From Pyrinomonadaceae bacterium (GTDB lineage Bacteria > Acidobacteriota > Blastocatellia > Pyrinomonadales > Pyrinomonadaceae), in the NCBI GenBank assembly GCA_030841085.1, contig JAVEDP010000025.1, positions 124,001 to 188,000 on the forward strand: 64,000 bases of DNA, written 5' to 3'. The translations under genes were made by a program, and so were the position numbers. This document shows, in pieces, positions 1 through 9,361 of this stretch. Below the pieces are notes generated by a model. It searched no databases, was not told the origin of the DNA, and saw nothing but the letters and a program-made list of their open reading frames with translations. Numbering within the stretch: position 1 is the stretch's first letter; each line of letters begins with the position of its first letter.

Positions 1-563
1 CCCAGCCCGTAGCCTTCGTCTGCTGCGCCAACCGCATTAATTACTTCGCGCCTGACGGCATAACAAAAGTCTGCCAGACTGTAGAGTGGGTCGAGCGTGC
101 GCACTTCGCTCCCAAAGCGTCTCATCGTTTCGCTGGCAGCTCGTTCGATCTCATGCGGCCGGCTACGACTGCCCTGAACGACACATTGTTCGTTCCAGGA
201 TCGATTAGTTGATGGTCCAGCAAGACCGTTGCGAGGATCCGCGTCAAGAGCTTGCAGCAAATGATCGAGCCATCCCGGTCCGACCTGTGCCCCACTCTCA
301 AGCAGCACCAAAATATCCGCTTCGGTTCCGACCGCCAGCCGATTAAAGCCGGCCGCACTTCCGCGTGCATCTTTGGTTGATAACTGTTTCAGGTCAGCCC
401 GCCGCGCCAGGAAAGCGCTGGTGCTCCCATCGGGCCCATCGGGCAAAAGAATCAACTGTACCGGCGCCGTAGTGTTTCGTTGGAGACTTTCGAGCGTAGC
501 GGTCAACAGCTGGGGCTCTTCGCTTACGCTGATTCCAATACAAATTTGAGGCATTCGAGGCAT
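1..563 (-). CDS. Family 2 glycosyltransferase, N-terminal part (runs off left edge)
   Basis: An open minus-strand frame starts at the ATG at 563 (protein begins MPRMPQICIGIS) and stays open to the window edge, giving about 187 residues. The opening hydrophobic beta strand, the segment ATLESLQRNT and the later GWLDHLLQAL resemble the nucleotide-sugar-binding half of GT-A, family 2 glycosyltransferases. Where such enzymes usually carry a DxD-type acidic motif, this one reads LLESGAQ, so metal binding may be altered. No clear ribosome-binding site precedes either candidate ATG (563 or 554). It follows the next upstream gene by about 70 bp and is probably co-transcribed with it. The acceptor and product cannot be told. 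Confidence 0.72.
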   Translation of the reverse strand, partial: MPRMPQICIGISVSEEPQLLTATLESLQRNTTAPVQLILLPDGPDGSTSAFLARRADLKQLSTKDARGSAAGFNRLAVGTEADILVLLESGAQVGPGWLDHLLQALDADPRNGLAGPSTNRSWNEQCVVQGSRSRPHEIERAASETMRRFGSEVRTLDPLYSLADFCYAVRREVINAVGAADEGYGL

Positions 564-635
564 GCAGTTTTTTTTTACCAGCGGCTTCCGTCAAGTAATG
601 TCGAGGATTCTTCCACCGATCACGATGGCTGCGCA

Positions 636-3089
636 TTAACCACTAAACTTGGAATTCTCCAGCAGCACGTCATCCGGCCACAATTCGATCACTCGAAAAT
701 CCGGCAGCATTCCCAGGATTTCGCCCAGGCTTGCCTGGTTTTCATAAAGTTCGTCATCGGAATATTCGGTAAATAGATAACGCGTACGCGACAGGGCTTC
801 GCGGCCGCCACGTATCATCTCGCCTTCAGCGCCTTGTATGTCGGCTAAGATGAAATCGATCATCCTCAATTCGTGCTGCCTGCAAAAGCTGTCGAGCGTA
901 ATAGTCTCGACTTCAACTGCTCGGCCGAAACTTACGGGAAAACGCGACAAATGATTGAGGGGTTGTTTAAGCGAAGAGGAGAAAGTCCATTCCTGACCCC
1001 AACCCTGCTCGCTCAACGTTAGCAGGCCACGGCCATCGTAATCGGAAATTGCTGCGCACTCTACCGTGACGTTGTTGCGCGCTGGTTGCTGGTTTCGCGG
1101 GTCGGGCTCGAGCGCGTGAAGGGAGACGCCGGGAATGTCAGCCATCCACCCGGTGTCAATGCCTCGATGAGCGCCAAGTTCGAGAAATGTTTTTGCGCCG
1201 GGGTAACGAAACTTATTTTCTACCCACTGCCGAATACTCGCTGGTCCCTGCTGCAGGGAAATCTTACTGCGGTCGAAAGCCTGGCGCCGAAGATGCGCTC
1301 GCGAGACACAATGCCCAAACGATCGCTCAGTGCTTTGATCGCCAATAATGCGTTCAAACTCCAGCGCGCACCGATGCCAAGCGTCCCACGACCAGCGATT
1401 CTGATGCTTGAGATGAAAAGCAGCCGGAAACTCCACGGTGTAAATCGGACGCCCCAGCGCAGCAAAGGTGTGTGGAATCCAGTAGTCCCAATATGGTTGG
1501 CCCATACTCAGAAAGGAATCTGAGAAAAGATCGGCGTCAGCCCCATGAAGCAGAAAAGCATCGATGCCGTCCGGTTCACGTGAAGCGTGCGCCTGGTCCC
1601 CGTCGTGGTTGTAGCGAACGAAATAGCAAAGCCCGCCCTCCGACAGCCAACGCGCGCGCTTCACCTCCCAGCTTTCCATTCGCAGTTCGATGTCGGAATT
1701 GATAAGAAGTGCAGGCGCATCGTGCGCAGCGGCCCACTTCAACATGGCATTTATAGGTATGTAGTGGGCCCCGAAGGTCGCTGCCGAAGTGTCGTTGACG
1801 GGAATGAAGTCTACGTCGAAATGTTTTGCGAGGTCTGAGATTTCCGAAGGGTGATTGAATGATCGCACTTGTAAGCCGGCGTTGCGCCAGGACTGAATGC
1901 ACCCGGCCGTCAGGCTTGGGTTCTGCTGGCGCGGTGAAAGAGAAGTAAGAGCAAAGATCGACTCTTTAGAAACAGTCCGGCTGCGTTTCGGCTTACCCGG
2001 ATAACCTGACAAGTCGCGTCTGACGAGGTAATCGGCAACCAGCATTACCTGTGTCGGGAGAACAAAACGATCCCCGGGTTGGGCGACCAGCGACCAAATT
2101 TCAAAGCCCGTCTGCCGCTCAGTCTCGAGTGATGGCAAGTTCTCTTTAAACCCATTTTGGTTCAGCCATGCCGTGGCCACGTTGTGCCCGTCCCAGTCGT
2201 TACCCACCAGCACATACAATTTGCCCGAGGTTAGGAATTCGATTTCAACTGGCGAGACTGCCGCCGACACAACCTGAGTGAACATTCGCCCGGCAAGGAT
2301 TTCTGGGATTGTCGCAAAAGCTCTCGCGTCGTTATTGTGCGATGACGCACCGGCCGCGAGCGAAGCGACCGTGTAACCCATGGTCTCGCTGAACGCAACC
2401 GCCGCACACGGCACCGCTGGTGGCGGCCCGAGCGCACTCGGATAAGGCGTTTCCAACGCCGCAGCCGAAAGAGATCTGGTTGGTCCAGTCAAGCGCTGAC
2501 GTTCGCTGTAATGCCGTACCTGGCTCAAGTGCAGATGATTGGCCCGCAACGTACGACTCGGGTTGGAGACTAACAATCCGGCCTGTTCAGCCTCCCACGC
2601 CAGGCGGTTATCACAGCCCAGCAGGCCCAGATGAAAGTCACATGGGAACGAAGGGACGGGAGCTTTGAAAATCCAGGCGTCCTGACTACCCGGGTGTTCA
2701 AACAAACTTGCCGAGCCGTCCGCGTGCACATCCCAACGGGAAAGACATAGCAGTTTGCCCGAGAGATCATAGCCGTCGAGACGCGCCAAAGTGTCATCGA
2801 AAAAGATGTCGGCATTGGCGATGATCACGCCACGCCCTGCGAGGTGTTGGTTGGCGTAATCGAAGAGGCTTCGGTAGGTCACGCGACAGCCGTGCTCAAT
2901 CAAGTGCACTTTGGCGACGCTGAATTCAGTGTGCGCCTGCAACTCTTCCTGCGCTTTAGCATCCTCGATGAAGACATGGATTTGATCGAGCTGTTCCACC
3001 GCTACATTGCGTCGCAGACACTCGAGCAACTCGCTCCGGCGGTTGGCATCGGCCTCGTGATACAAGCTCGTCAGTAAGATCATCGCCAT
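636..3089 (-). CDS. Glycosyltransferase-like / FkbM methyltransferase fusion protein
   Basis: An 817-residue protein in three parts. Residues 1-200 form a GT-like module with an acidic NADIFFDD motif at 92-99. Residues about 375-585 form a second GT-like module with INSDIEL at 463-469. Residues about 615-817 form an FkbM-type SAM-dependent methyltransferase, with the SAM loop FLELGAHRG at 635-643 and DFILADIQGAEGE at 745-757. FkbM enzymes O-methylate sugars or lipids, so a role in glycan or glycolipid tailoring together with the neighbouring glycosyltransferase is likely but inferred. M1 or M3 could be the start; neither has a good Shine-Dalgarno. Assignment of the methyltransferase is firm, that of the GT-like parts moderate. 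Confidence 0.78.
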   Translation of the reverse strand: MAMILLTSLYHEADANRRSELLECLRRNVAVEQLDQIHVFIEDAKAQEELQAHTEFSVAKVHLIEHGCRVTYRSLFDYANQHLAGRGVIIANADIFFDDTLARLDGYDLSGKLLCLSRWDVHADGSASLFEHPGSQDAWIFKAPVPSFPCDFHLGLLGCDNRLAWEAEQAGLLVSNPSRTLRANHLHLSQVRHYSERQRLTGPTRSLSAAALETPYPSALGPPPAVPCAAVAFSETMGYTVASLAAGASSHNNDARAFATIPEILAGRMFTQVVSAAVSPVEIEFLTSGKLYVLVGNDWDGHNVATAWLNQNGFKENLPSLETERQTGFEIWSLVAQPGDRFVLPTQVMLVADYLVRRDLSGYPGKPKRSRTVSKESIFALTSLSPRQQNPSLTAGCIQSWRNAGLQVRSFNHPSEISDLAKHFDVDFIPVNDTSAATFGAHYIPINAMLKWAAAHDAPALLINSDIELRMESWEVKRARWLSEGGLCYFVRYNHDGDQAHASREPDGIDAFLLHGADADLFSDSFLSMGQPYWDYWIPHTFAALGRPIYTVEFPAAFHLKHQNRWSWDAWHRCALEFERIIGDQSTERSFGHCVSRAHLRRQAFDRSKISLQQGPASIRQWVENKFRYPGAKTFLELGAHRGIDTGWMADIPGVSLHALEPDPRNQQPARNNVTVECAAISDYDGRGLLTLSEQGWGQEWTFSSSLKQPLNHLSRFPVSFGRAVEVETITLDSFCRQHELRMIDFILADIQGAEGEMIRGGREALSRTRYLFTEYSDDELYENQASLGEILGMLPDFRVIELWPDDVLLENSKFSG

Positions 3090-3172
3090 GTTCCCGCATC
3101 GATGTTGAGATCCCGAAAGTAGTTACATACGCGCGCGATCCTGAGTCATCAAATTCGAACTCGACGATTGCC

Positions 3173-3727
3173 TTACCCGACCAACTGCGCAAGTATGCCG
3201 AGATGCTCGCGAATTTTTACTCGCTTGATCGTGTCCACCGTTCCGGGTCCGCCGAGCGCAAGCGCCGGCTCAAACCCGTAACATTCGTCTCGGTCCGGCG
3301 GACCCAATCGCTTCATCGCCTCTTCGTATAACGGTACGCGCAGGATCTTTTCCTGCATCTGCGGATTGCAGAGAAGCGTGAAGATGCGTGTGATGTCTTT
3401 TGTGACCTGACTGAGGCCGCCCCTCTGCACGTCGAGGCTGTACACGTATCCGTCGTGCCAGAGGTATAGGTGTGCGAAGGCAGTTCTCAGAAACACCAAC
3501 GCCGAGCCCGGCTCGAATTCGACCCAGTCATCAATCACTCCTTCAAACTGCTGCGGGTTAACGAACCAGAGCAACCCTTTGCCGTAGGAACACCAGCCCA
3601 CCTCGCGCCAGTGATCGAGCAACTCTTTTGGCAGGGCCGCCTCGTTTTGGCGAATGACTTCCTCAGTTGGCTTTTCGCAGTTCTCCGGTGGACCATATGT
3701 GCGTTCGAAATCCTCAAAATGGCTCAT
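3173..3727 (-). CDS. Tdi1-like immunity protein (GAD-like + DUF1851)
   Basis: A 184-residue soluble protein with no signal peptide. The N-terminal half (about 5-100, opening FEDFERTYGPPENCEKP) matches the GAD-like domain. The C-terminal half (about 100-180, with VTKDITRIFTLLCNP and CYGFEPALALGG) matches the DUF1851/T6SS Tdi1 C-terminal domain. In Agrobacterium this two-domain architecture is the Tdi immunity protein that neutralises the Tde DNase effector. Here it lies 63 bp downstream of a cargo-like gene whose C terminus carries the matching Tde-type toxin domain, so it most likely protects the producer. AAGGAG stands one base before the ATG at 3727, closer than usual. It is the last gene of the injection-system cluster. 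Confidence 0.82.
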   Translation of the reverse strand: MSHFEDFERTYGPPENCEKPTEEVIRQNEAALPKELLDHWREVGWCSYGKGLLWFVNPQQFEGVIDDWVEFEPGSALVFLRTAFAHLYLWHDGYVYSLDVQRGGLSQVTKDITRIFTLLCNPQMQEKILRVPLYEEAMKRLGPPDRDECYGFEPALALGGPGTVDTIKRVKIREHLGILAQLVG

Positions 3728-3790
3728 GCTCCTTCTTCCTTTCGTCCTAGGCTCCGCGTTTCGATAACTTTGACCCGCATACTTTCACCT

Positions 3791-6700
3791 TCAGGGCGGC
3801 GTAAAGGGCTTAGTCTTTAGCTTCACGTTTATCCTCTTCTTTTTCTTATCGGATGCCGGCTTAATATTGTCTACAGCTTTCGTTATTAAATCTACGTTCG
3901 TCCGCCATTGGGATCCAATCGACGAATTTATGTAGCGCGAGCCCAGCTTGGTGATCCAGTCCCGGCCACCGGCCACTAGGTCTGGCTCATGCAGCGCGGC
4001 CAATAGTTCCATCTGCGCTTCGATCTCGGCTGGTTTCTTACCCTGCTTTTTGAGATCCGCTTTAAGGAGTTCGCGGGCAGCGTCCTGCGCGGCTCCGGTT
4101 CCACGGCCTTCGTCGAGGTAGCGTTGCCGATTAGCCTGCCATTCGGTAACCGGGAGCGCATTGAGTCCCGCCGCGTGACCTTGCAGTTGTTCGTCGTATA
4201 CGGCTTTGTCGTACTTGAGGATGTTGCACTTGAACTCAATTGTCACTTCCGCCATCGGTTCGAGCGTGCTCGCAGCAGTGGCTGGCGTGGCTGCCGCCAC
4301 AGTGGAAATCCCCAGGTTCCGCTCGAGTGTCGGATTGATCGTAGCACGGACCCACCAACTGCCACCGCTCTCATAGGGAACAAGTTCCGTCAGTCCATAC
4401 CGCGCTTTAATGACTTGCAATACTGGCTGGAGTATTGCGCTTGTGATACGTCCGGTCAGTCGTTGTGCCGCCGCGACCGCAGCATCAGCCGCTAGTCGTA
4501 AGCGCTCCTTCGGATCCTGCGGCACACCCGCCTGTACGGCGAGTTTCCCCAGCTTCTTCGCCTGCGCGGCAATCCATTTCGCGACCTTCAGTAAAACGTC
4601 GTCCACCTTCGTCCTGACCTTCTCGATCGCGGCTTTGATCTTGTTTGTGATGCCGCTCAGGTGAAGCAATTGCGCCAGGAAGCTGATCACCAGCGACAAT
4701 CCCCTCGCTAATCCTTTCTCCATTGCGGCAGCAGCAGAGGCGATGTTGCCCGCGGCAATCTCCGCGATCGAACCCAGGAAGCTGCTGATCATCTGCATGA
4801 TCTGTTTAGCCTTCTGGATAAAGAACACGACGGTGTCGTAAATGCCGATGACGGCCTTGACGATACCGGCGCCGGGAATGAAGAGACTTACCACCCACTG
4901 AATCGCTTGCTCGATGATCTTTTGCTTGATGAAATCCTTGACCGCGTCGATGAACGCGTCTTTCATCTCACCGGCCATATCTTTCAATTGCTCCCAGGCC
5001 GCCATCGGCCCTTCGGTAACAAGCGTCTTTACCAGCGTGAAGGTTTTTTCGAGTCCGGCAACTACCGGTTCGGTCATTACCGTGACCATGTGTTTGCGGA
5101 TGTTCTGGTAAGAGATGCCAATCATCTGTAGGGCCACGCCAAGGATGCCCTTAAAGTCCCAGGTTGAGGGCAGCTGGATTCCCTGCAACGATCCTGTCAG
5201 CCACTCGAACAACGCGTCCTGTAAATGTTTCAGGAAGTTCTTGCCAAAATTCTCGAAGCCCAGGATGGCGGCGCTCATCAGGTTCTTCACAAACTTGATG
5301 GGCTGCGTGAAGATGGCCTTGAGCACAGCCGCGCCTTTGTTGATGATGTCTTCGATGTCGGATAGGGAGAAACCGACTTTCTCCAGGGCCCAGGTAAAGA
5401 ATTTCTTCGCCGCCAACAACAATAGCTTGCCAAGCTTCGAGAGCGCCCCGGACATGGCCTCTTTCATATTCTCGATCTTTTCGTCGATGGCTTTGATAGC
5501 CGCCGTCTGCTTGTCCTTGAGCTTCTCCTGTAGTTCCTCTTCTTTCTTGGCGACGAATTTGTCGAGCTCGTCCAGCTTCGAACTCATCTCGTCCGCGGCT
5601 TTCTTACCGACGTCTTTCAGGGCAGGTCCCAGCCCGTCTACATACTCTTTGATCTTCGTTCTCGCATTTTGCAGCTCGTCCTTGCATTCCTGAATCACGC
5701 GCTTGTTGTCGGCGGAGATTTCTGCAACCAGCTTGTCGATCGTCACGACAAACTTTGCTTTGTTCCGCTCGAAAATAGCTTTCACTTCGGGCAGGTCGTC
5801 CATGCCCAGCAGCCAGTCCTTCGCCTTCCGGGCCCAGCCAAAGAAACCGGAGTAGCGGTCGTCTTTGAAGGCATCGATCTCGCGATTGACGTTGTCCTCG
5901 AATGCCTTCGTGGCCACCGCATTGCCGTCGTCGAAGCGTTTCATTGACTGCGTTTCCAGGTCGGCGAGCCGCTTCTTTACTTTGTCCTGCGCGGTCGTGT
6001 AGATGCCATTGATCTTGGCGGCCACTTCCTCCCGTTTTTTCTCAAGGTCGCTCTTCGCTTTTTTCTGCTTGTTGCCGGTGGCGCCGAGGTCCCCTTTGCG
6101 CTTGGCCTTCACTTTCTGGCGTTGCTGCGTCTCTTCCTGCTTCAGGTCTTTATCGACACTTTGAGCTTGCTGCTGGGCGAATTTCTGCACCGCCAGTGGC
6201 TCGGTCTTCGCCTTTACCTCCATCCCTTTCTTTTCTTTGTTTGCGGTCGCGAGGTCGCCGCTATCCACCATGTCGAGCTGTTCCTGCGTGACCCCTTCTT
6301 CTTTCAGTTTGCTATCGGCCTCCTTCGTGAAGTTGGAGACGTCGGTGTGCTCTTGCTGCAACGGCGCGATGGCGTCTTTGCCCAGGTTCAGGTTGCCGGT
6401 TGGCGGTGCCGCTTCCGGCGGCGGCAGGTTTTCCGGATCAAATTCGCGAGGAGCGGGCGCCGGTGTTTGGCCCATGTCCTCGAAGGTTGAGACCACCGCA
6501 TTCTTGTCGGTGAGTACGACGCCCATCACGTCGGCGCCCATGTGCTGAGCTTTCTTGTCGCGCTTGAAATTGTCGACGTCTTCGATGCTTTGCGGGATGT
6601 TTTCTTTGAGCGACTCCTGCAGTTTCAGCTTGCCCTTGTTCTCGTCGGCGACGGGTGCGGGGCGGGCGCTGACAACGTTGACCTGGCCGGTGTTGCTCTT

Positions 6701-7165
6701 TGCTTGTCCTTCGCTGGCGGGTATGACGACGGCTTGTTCGGCTTGCGCGCGTTTGTCGGCGGCATCGTCGTGCGTTTGCTCGTTCTGTCGCAGCTTCTGC
6801 AGATTGTTGAAGCCTTTTGACAAGACCGGAGCGGCTTTGTTGGCAAGATATTGGGCCACTTTGCTCTTGCCGACTGCCTTGAGCATTGCGCTGGCAGCAC
6901 TCCCACCTTTCGCCGCAGCCTTGCCCGTTCCTTTACTTCCTTTCTTGCCTTTCGCGGCGGGCTTGGGCTTGTCTTTTCTCTCTTCCTTTGTGGCTAGTTT
7001 TTTTACGTCGGGAACCGGTTGCGGCGGCGGACCTTTGCCGATCTGCTTCAAAGCCGCTTTTGCTTCGGCTTCAAGCTGGGCCGCTTGTTCGTAGGTCATG
7101 TCGGGCGGCAACTCTATTAGCTTGCCCTCGCTCGTCCGGTAGAACTGCTTTCCAAGAACCTGCAC
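3791..7165 (-). CDS. Candidate eCIS cargo with C-terminal Tde1/Ntox15-like DNase domain
   Basis: A 1,124-residue protein. Residues 1-130 are Lys/Ala/Pro-rich and probably disordered, about 190-560 are charged and coiled-coil-like, and about 560-900 are long amphipathic or hydrophobic helices of the sort found in large eCIS-associated effectors. The C terminus (about 980-1124) resembles polymorphic toxin domain Ntox15 (toxin_43, Tde1 DNase): HEPD at 1059-1062 gives the HxxD motif, followed by LVAGG and INSSIGSQW. No DUF4157 peptidase domain is visible. The GTG start at 7165 has GGAGG four bases upstream and is the first usable start in frame. The immunity gene follows directly. Cargo status and nuclease activity are inferences from domain similarity and position. 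Confidence 0.8.
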   Translation of the reverse strand: MQVLGKQFYRTSEGKLIELPPDMTYEQAAQLEAEAKAALKQIGKGPPPQPVPDVKKLATKEERKDKPKPAAKGKKGSKGTGKAAAKGGSAASAMLKAVGKSKVAQYLANKAAPVLSKGFNNLQKLRQNEQTHDDAADKRAQAEQAVVIPASEGQAKSNTGQVNVVSARPAPVADENKGKLKLQESLKENIPQSIEDVDNFKRDKKAQHMGADVMGVVLTDKNAVVSTFEDMGQTPAPAPREFDPENLPPPEAAPPTGNLNLGKDAIAPLQQEHTDVSNFTKEADSKLKEEGVTQEQLDMVDSGDLATANKEKKGMEVKAKTEPLAVQKFAQQQAQSVDKDLKQEETQQRQKVKAKRKGDLGATGNKQKKAKSDLEKKREEVAAKINGIYTTAQDKVKKRLADLETQSMKRFDDGNAVATKAFEDNVNREIDAFKDDRYSGFFGWARKAKDWLLGMDDLPEVKAIFERNKAKFVVTIDKLVAEISADNKRVIQECKDELQNARTKIKEYVDGLGPALKDVGKKAADEMSSKLDELDKFVAKKEEELQEKLKDKQTAAIKAIDEKIENMKEAMSGALSKLGKLLLLAAKKFFTWALEKVGFSLSDIEDIINKGAAVLKAIFTQPIKFVKNLMSAAILGFENFGKNFLKHLQDALFEWLTGSLQGIQLPSTWDFKGILGVALQMIGISYQNIRKHMVTVMTEPVVAGLEKTFTLVKTLVTEGPMAAWEQLKDMAGEMKDAFIDAVKDFIKQKIIEQAIQWVVSLFIPGAGIVKAVIGIYDTVVFFIQKAKQIMQMISSFLGSIAEIAAGNIASAAAAMEKGLARGLSLVISFLAQLLHLSGITNKIKAAIEKVRTKVDDVLLKVAKWIAAQAKKLGKLAVQAGVPQDPKERLRLAADAAVAAAQRLTGRITSAILQPVLQVIKARYGLTELVPYESGGSWWVRATINPTLERNLGISTVAAATPATAASTLEPMAEVTIEFKCNILKYDKAVYDEQLQGHAAGLNALPVTEWQANRQRYLDEGRGTGAAQDAARELLKADLKKQGKKPAEIEAQMELLAALHEPDLVAGGRDWITKLGSRYINSSIGSQWRTNVDLITKAVDNIKPASDKKKKRINVKLKTKPFTPP

Positions 7166-7328
7166 CGGCCCTCCGCCGAGGCGAATCGCGGGCGGGCCGC
7201 TGGGAGCACGGCTACTCGACGCAGCTCGCGGGCTCGACTGCGACTTGACCGGCGGTGCGGAATCTGTGCTCGTCCGGGTTGTGCGGATGGTTGCGGAGAT
7301 AAACGCCGTTCCCCCTTTTTCGGAGTCT

Positions 7329-9356
7329 CTAAATTCCGCGCAGCGGACAGACCGCGCCCACTTTTCGATACTCGCGTTGAATCGACGTTTCCAGTTGAGC
7401 GGAGGTCACAATGCCGCCGTCGTCGAGCGCGAGCAGCGAAGCCTGTAGCGCGGCGTTTCGGATTTGGCCGCCGTTCAGCGTGCAACGCCCGGCGACTTCT
7501 TCGAGGAACAAAGGATCGACTGCGTGATCAAGCGGCAGATGTAGTTGCCAAATGGCCCAGCGTCCCAGCGCATCAGGGGAAGGAAAACTAATAACGACGT
7601 CCATGCGCCGTTGAAACGCGGTGTCAATGCGATCGCCCGCGTTCGTCGTCACGATCAAAATACCTTCGAACGACTCGACGCGTTGCAGCAGGTAGTTGGT
7701 TTCCAAATTTGCGTAACGATCGTTTGAACTCTGGACACCGGTCCGCTGCGTGAGCAATGCGTCGCCTTCATCGAGCAACAGGATTACGTCGAGCTCTTCT
7801 GCTCGCGAAAATACCTGGTTGAGGTTTTTTTCCGTCTCGCCGATGTACTTGTTCACCACCGCCGAGAGATCCAGCCGATACAAATCCATTTGTAGAACAG
7901 AAGCGAGCAGGCGGGCGGCGAGAGTTTTGCCCGTCCCGCTCGGTCCGCTAAATAGCGCGCGCACGCCGGGATTCAATTGCGTGCCCGCTACGTCGCACAA
8001 CTGCTCGCGATAGCGGCAGCGACTCTCGAGAGCTTGCAACTCCTGGCGGGTTTGATCGCCGACCGCGAGTTGATTCCAGTCACCGAGACTTTGGAGACGG
8101 ACCGCCAGGGTGTCGAGTATCTGCCGATTAAGCGCGCGAGTTGCTTGCTGCGCATCAATAAGCGTGATGCCAGCCCGTCCACGCAGCGCGGCATAGGACT
8201 GTGCCAGGCCCGCAGCCCGACTAATGTTTCCGCCAGTCAATCGGAAGCGTTCACTAATCCTGTCCAGCTCGCTGAGACTATCTTCGCCGCACACACGCTG
8301 CCAGTGGCGGCGCCGAAGTTTCGCATCGGGCATTTCGAGATTCACTGTTAGCGCGCGGTCGAGGCCCGCTCCACTTACGCCACCCTGTTTGCTGAGCACA
8401 ATTCCGGATGCGCCGTTATATGCTGTGAGACGCGGCAGCTCGACCGCCTCTTCAAGCGCGAGATCGAACACAGCTACTGGAAGTGCGTTGAGCGCGGTGG
8501 CGAGTGGACCGATCAGATGCCAGCGTTCGTCATCGACTTTTGTTAGTCCGGTGATTTCGAGTGACCCGTGGCCGAGCGCGCGGGCGATTGCTCGAAGCAG
8601 CGTGCGTCTGCCGTTGCGCCGGGCGCCGTGCACAATGAGTGCCTCAACCTTTCCGGAAGCAAGCAACTCCGGCAGCAGTCTTACTTGCGCATGAAGTGCA
8701 CTCGGCAAGATGAGTTCATCGAGTAATGGAAGCTGGGCCAACGAACGATAGCGCAGCCAGGGTGCCGGCGATTCATGCTCTTCGCCGCGCAGCGCATCCC
8801 ACAATGCACTCGGCACTTCAAAAGCCCAGTCCAGCCGCGGCGCATCCGGATTGACAACGCGCAGCAATCCCAGTTCGCGCAGCCGCCCCACTGCGGCACG
8901 TGGATCAAGACCGCCATTTTCCTGCCACCAGCCGTTGAGCAAACTTGAGGTCGGGCGATGCTGACCCGGGAGATCCTGCAACGATTCAAAAACCAATCCA
9001 AAGCGCCGGTCCTCTTCGATCAAGCCCACGCCGACGAGCAGTGTCATCGTCGAATGATCCAGGCCGGCCGCCTCGCGCACCGCCCGCAGCGGTAAATGTT
9101 GGTTCGCTTTTTCTTCCCAGGATTGAAGCGAATCGAGCCACCAATCGAGAGCTTCAATCGGGTTCACTCCTGCCAGACCGCCTTCGGCGAGTTCGTTGTT
9201 GTAGCCGACGAGAAAGGGAAACTGCTCGAACGCAGCTTCGTTCGAGCCAGCGATCTGGGTGACGTGATGGAATAAACTCAAGACAGCCGCGTAAAAGAAC
9301 ATCCTGAAATGTTCCGTTGGCGTCGGCTGCAAACCGGAAAAGAGATTTTTGCGCAT
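7329..9356 (-). CDS. eCIS-associated AAA+ ATPase (Afp15-like)
   Basis: A 675-residue ATPase with two ATPase-like regions. The first (about 200-400) has a degenerate P-loop, GARRNGRRT near 244-252, where the usual GKT lysine is arginine, so it is probably inactive. The second (about 430-640) is a complete AAA+ module: Walker A GPSGTGKT at 471-478, Walker B VILLLDEGD at 524-532, and FQRRMD near 581-586 supplying the arginine finger. This tandem layout fits the ATPase that sits near the end of Afp/PVC-type clusters and is thought to help assembly or cargo handling. It lies five bases after the upstream gene. The 163 bp before the cargo gene contain no other credible gene. Confidence 0.9.
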   Translation of the reverse strand: MRKNLFSGLQPTPTEHFRMFFYAAVLSLFHHVTQIAGSNEAAFEQFPFLVGYNNELAEGGLAGVNPIEALDWWLDSLQSWEEKANQHLPLRAVREAAGLDHSTMTLLVGVGLIEEDRRFGLVFESLQDLPGQHRPTSSLLNGWWQENGGLDPRAAVGRLRELGLLRVVNPDAPRLDWAFEVPSALWDALRGEEHESPAPWLRYRSLAQLPLLDELILPSALHAQVRLLPELLASGKVEALIVHGARRNGRRTLLRAIARALGHGSLEITGLTKVDDERWHLIGPLATALNALPVAVFDLALEEAVELPRLTAYNGASGIVLSKQGGVSGAGLDRALTVNLEMPDAKLRRRHWQRVCGEDSLSELDRISERFRLTGGNISRAAGLAQSYAALRGRAGITLIDAQQATRALNRQILDTLAVRLQSLGDWNQLAVGDQTRQELQALESRCRYREQLCDVAGTQLNPGVRALFSGPSGTGKTLAARLLASVLQMDLYRLDLSAVVNKYIGETEKNLNQVFSRAEELDVILLLDEGDALLTQRTGVQSSNDRYANLETNYLLQRVESFEGILIVTTNAGDRIDTAFQRRMDVVISFPSPDALGRWAIWQLHLPLDHAVDPLFLEEVAGRCTLNGGQIRNAALQASLLALDDGGIVTSAQLETSIQREYRKVGAVCPLRGI

Positions 9357-9361
9357 CCTGC

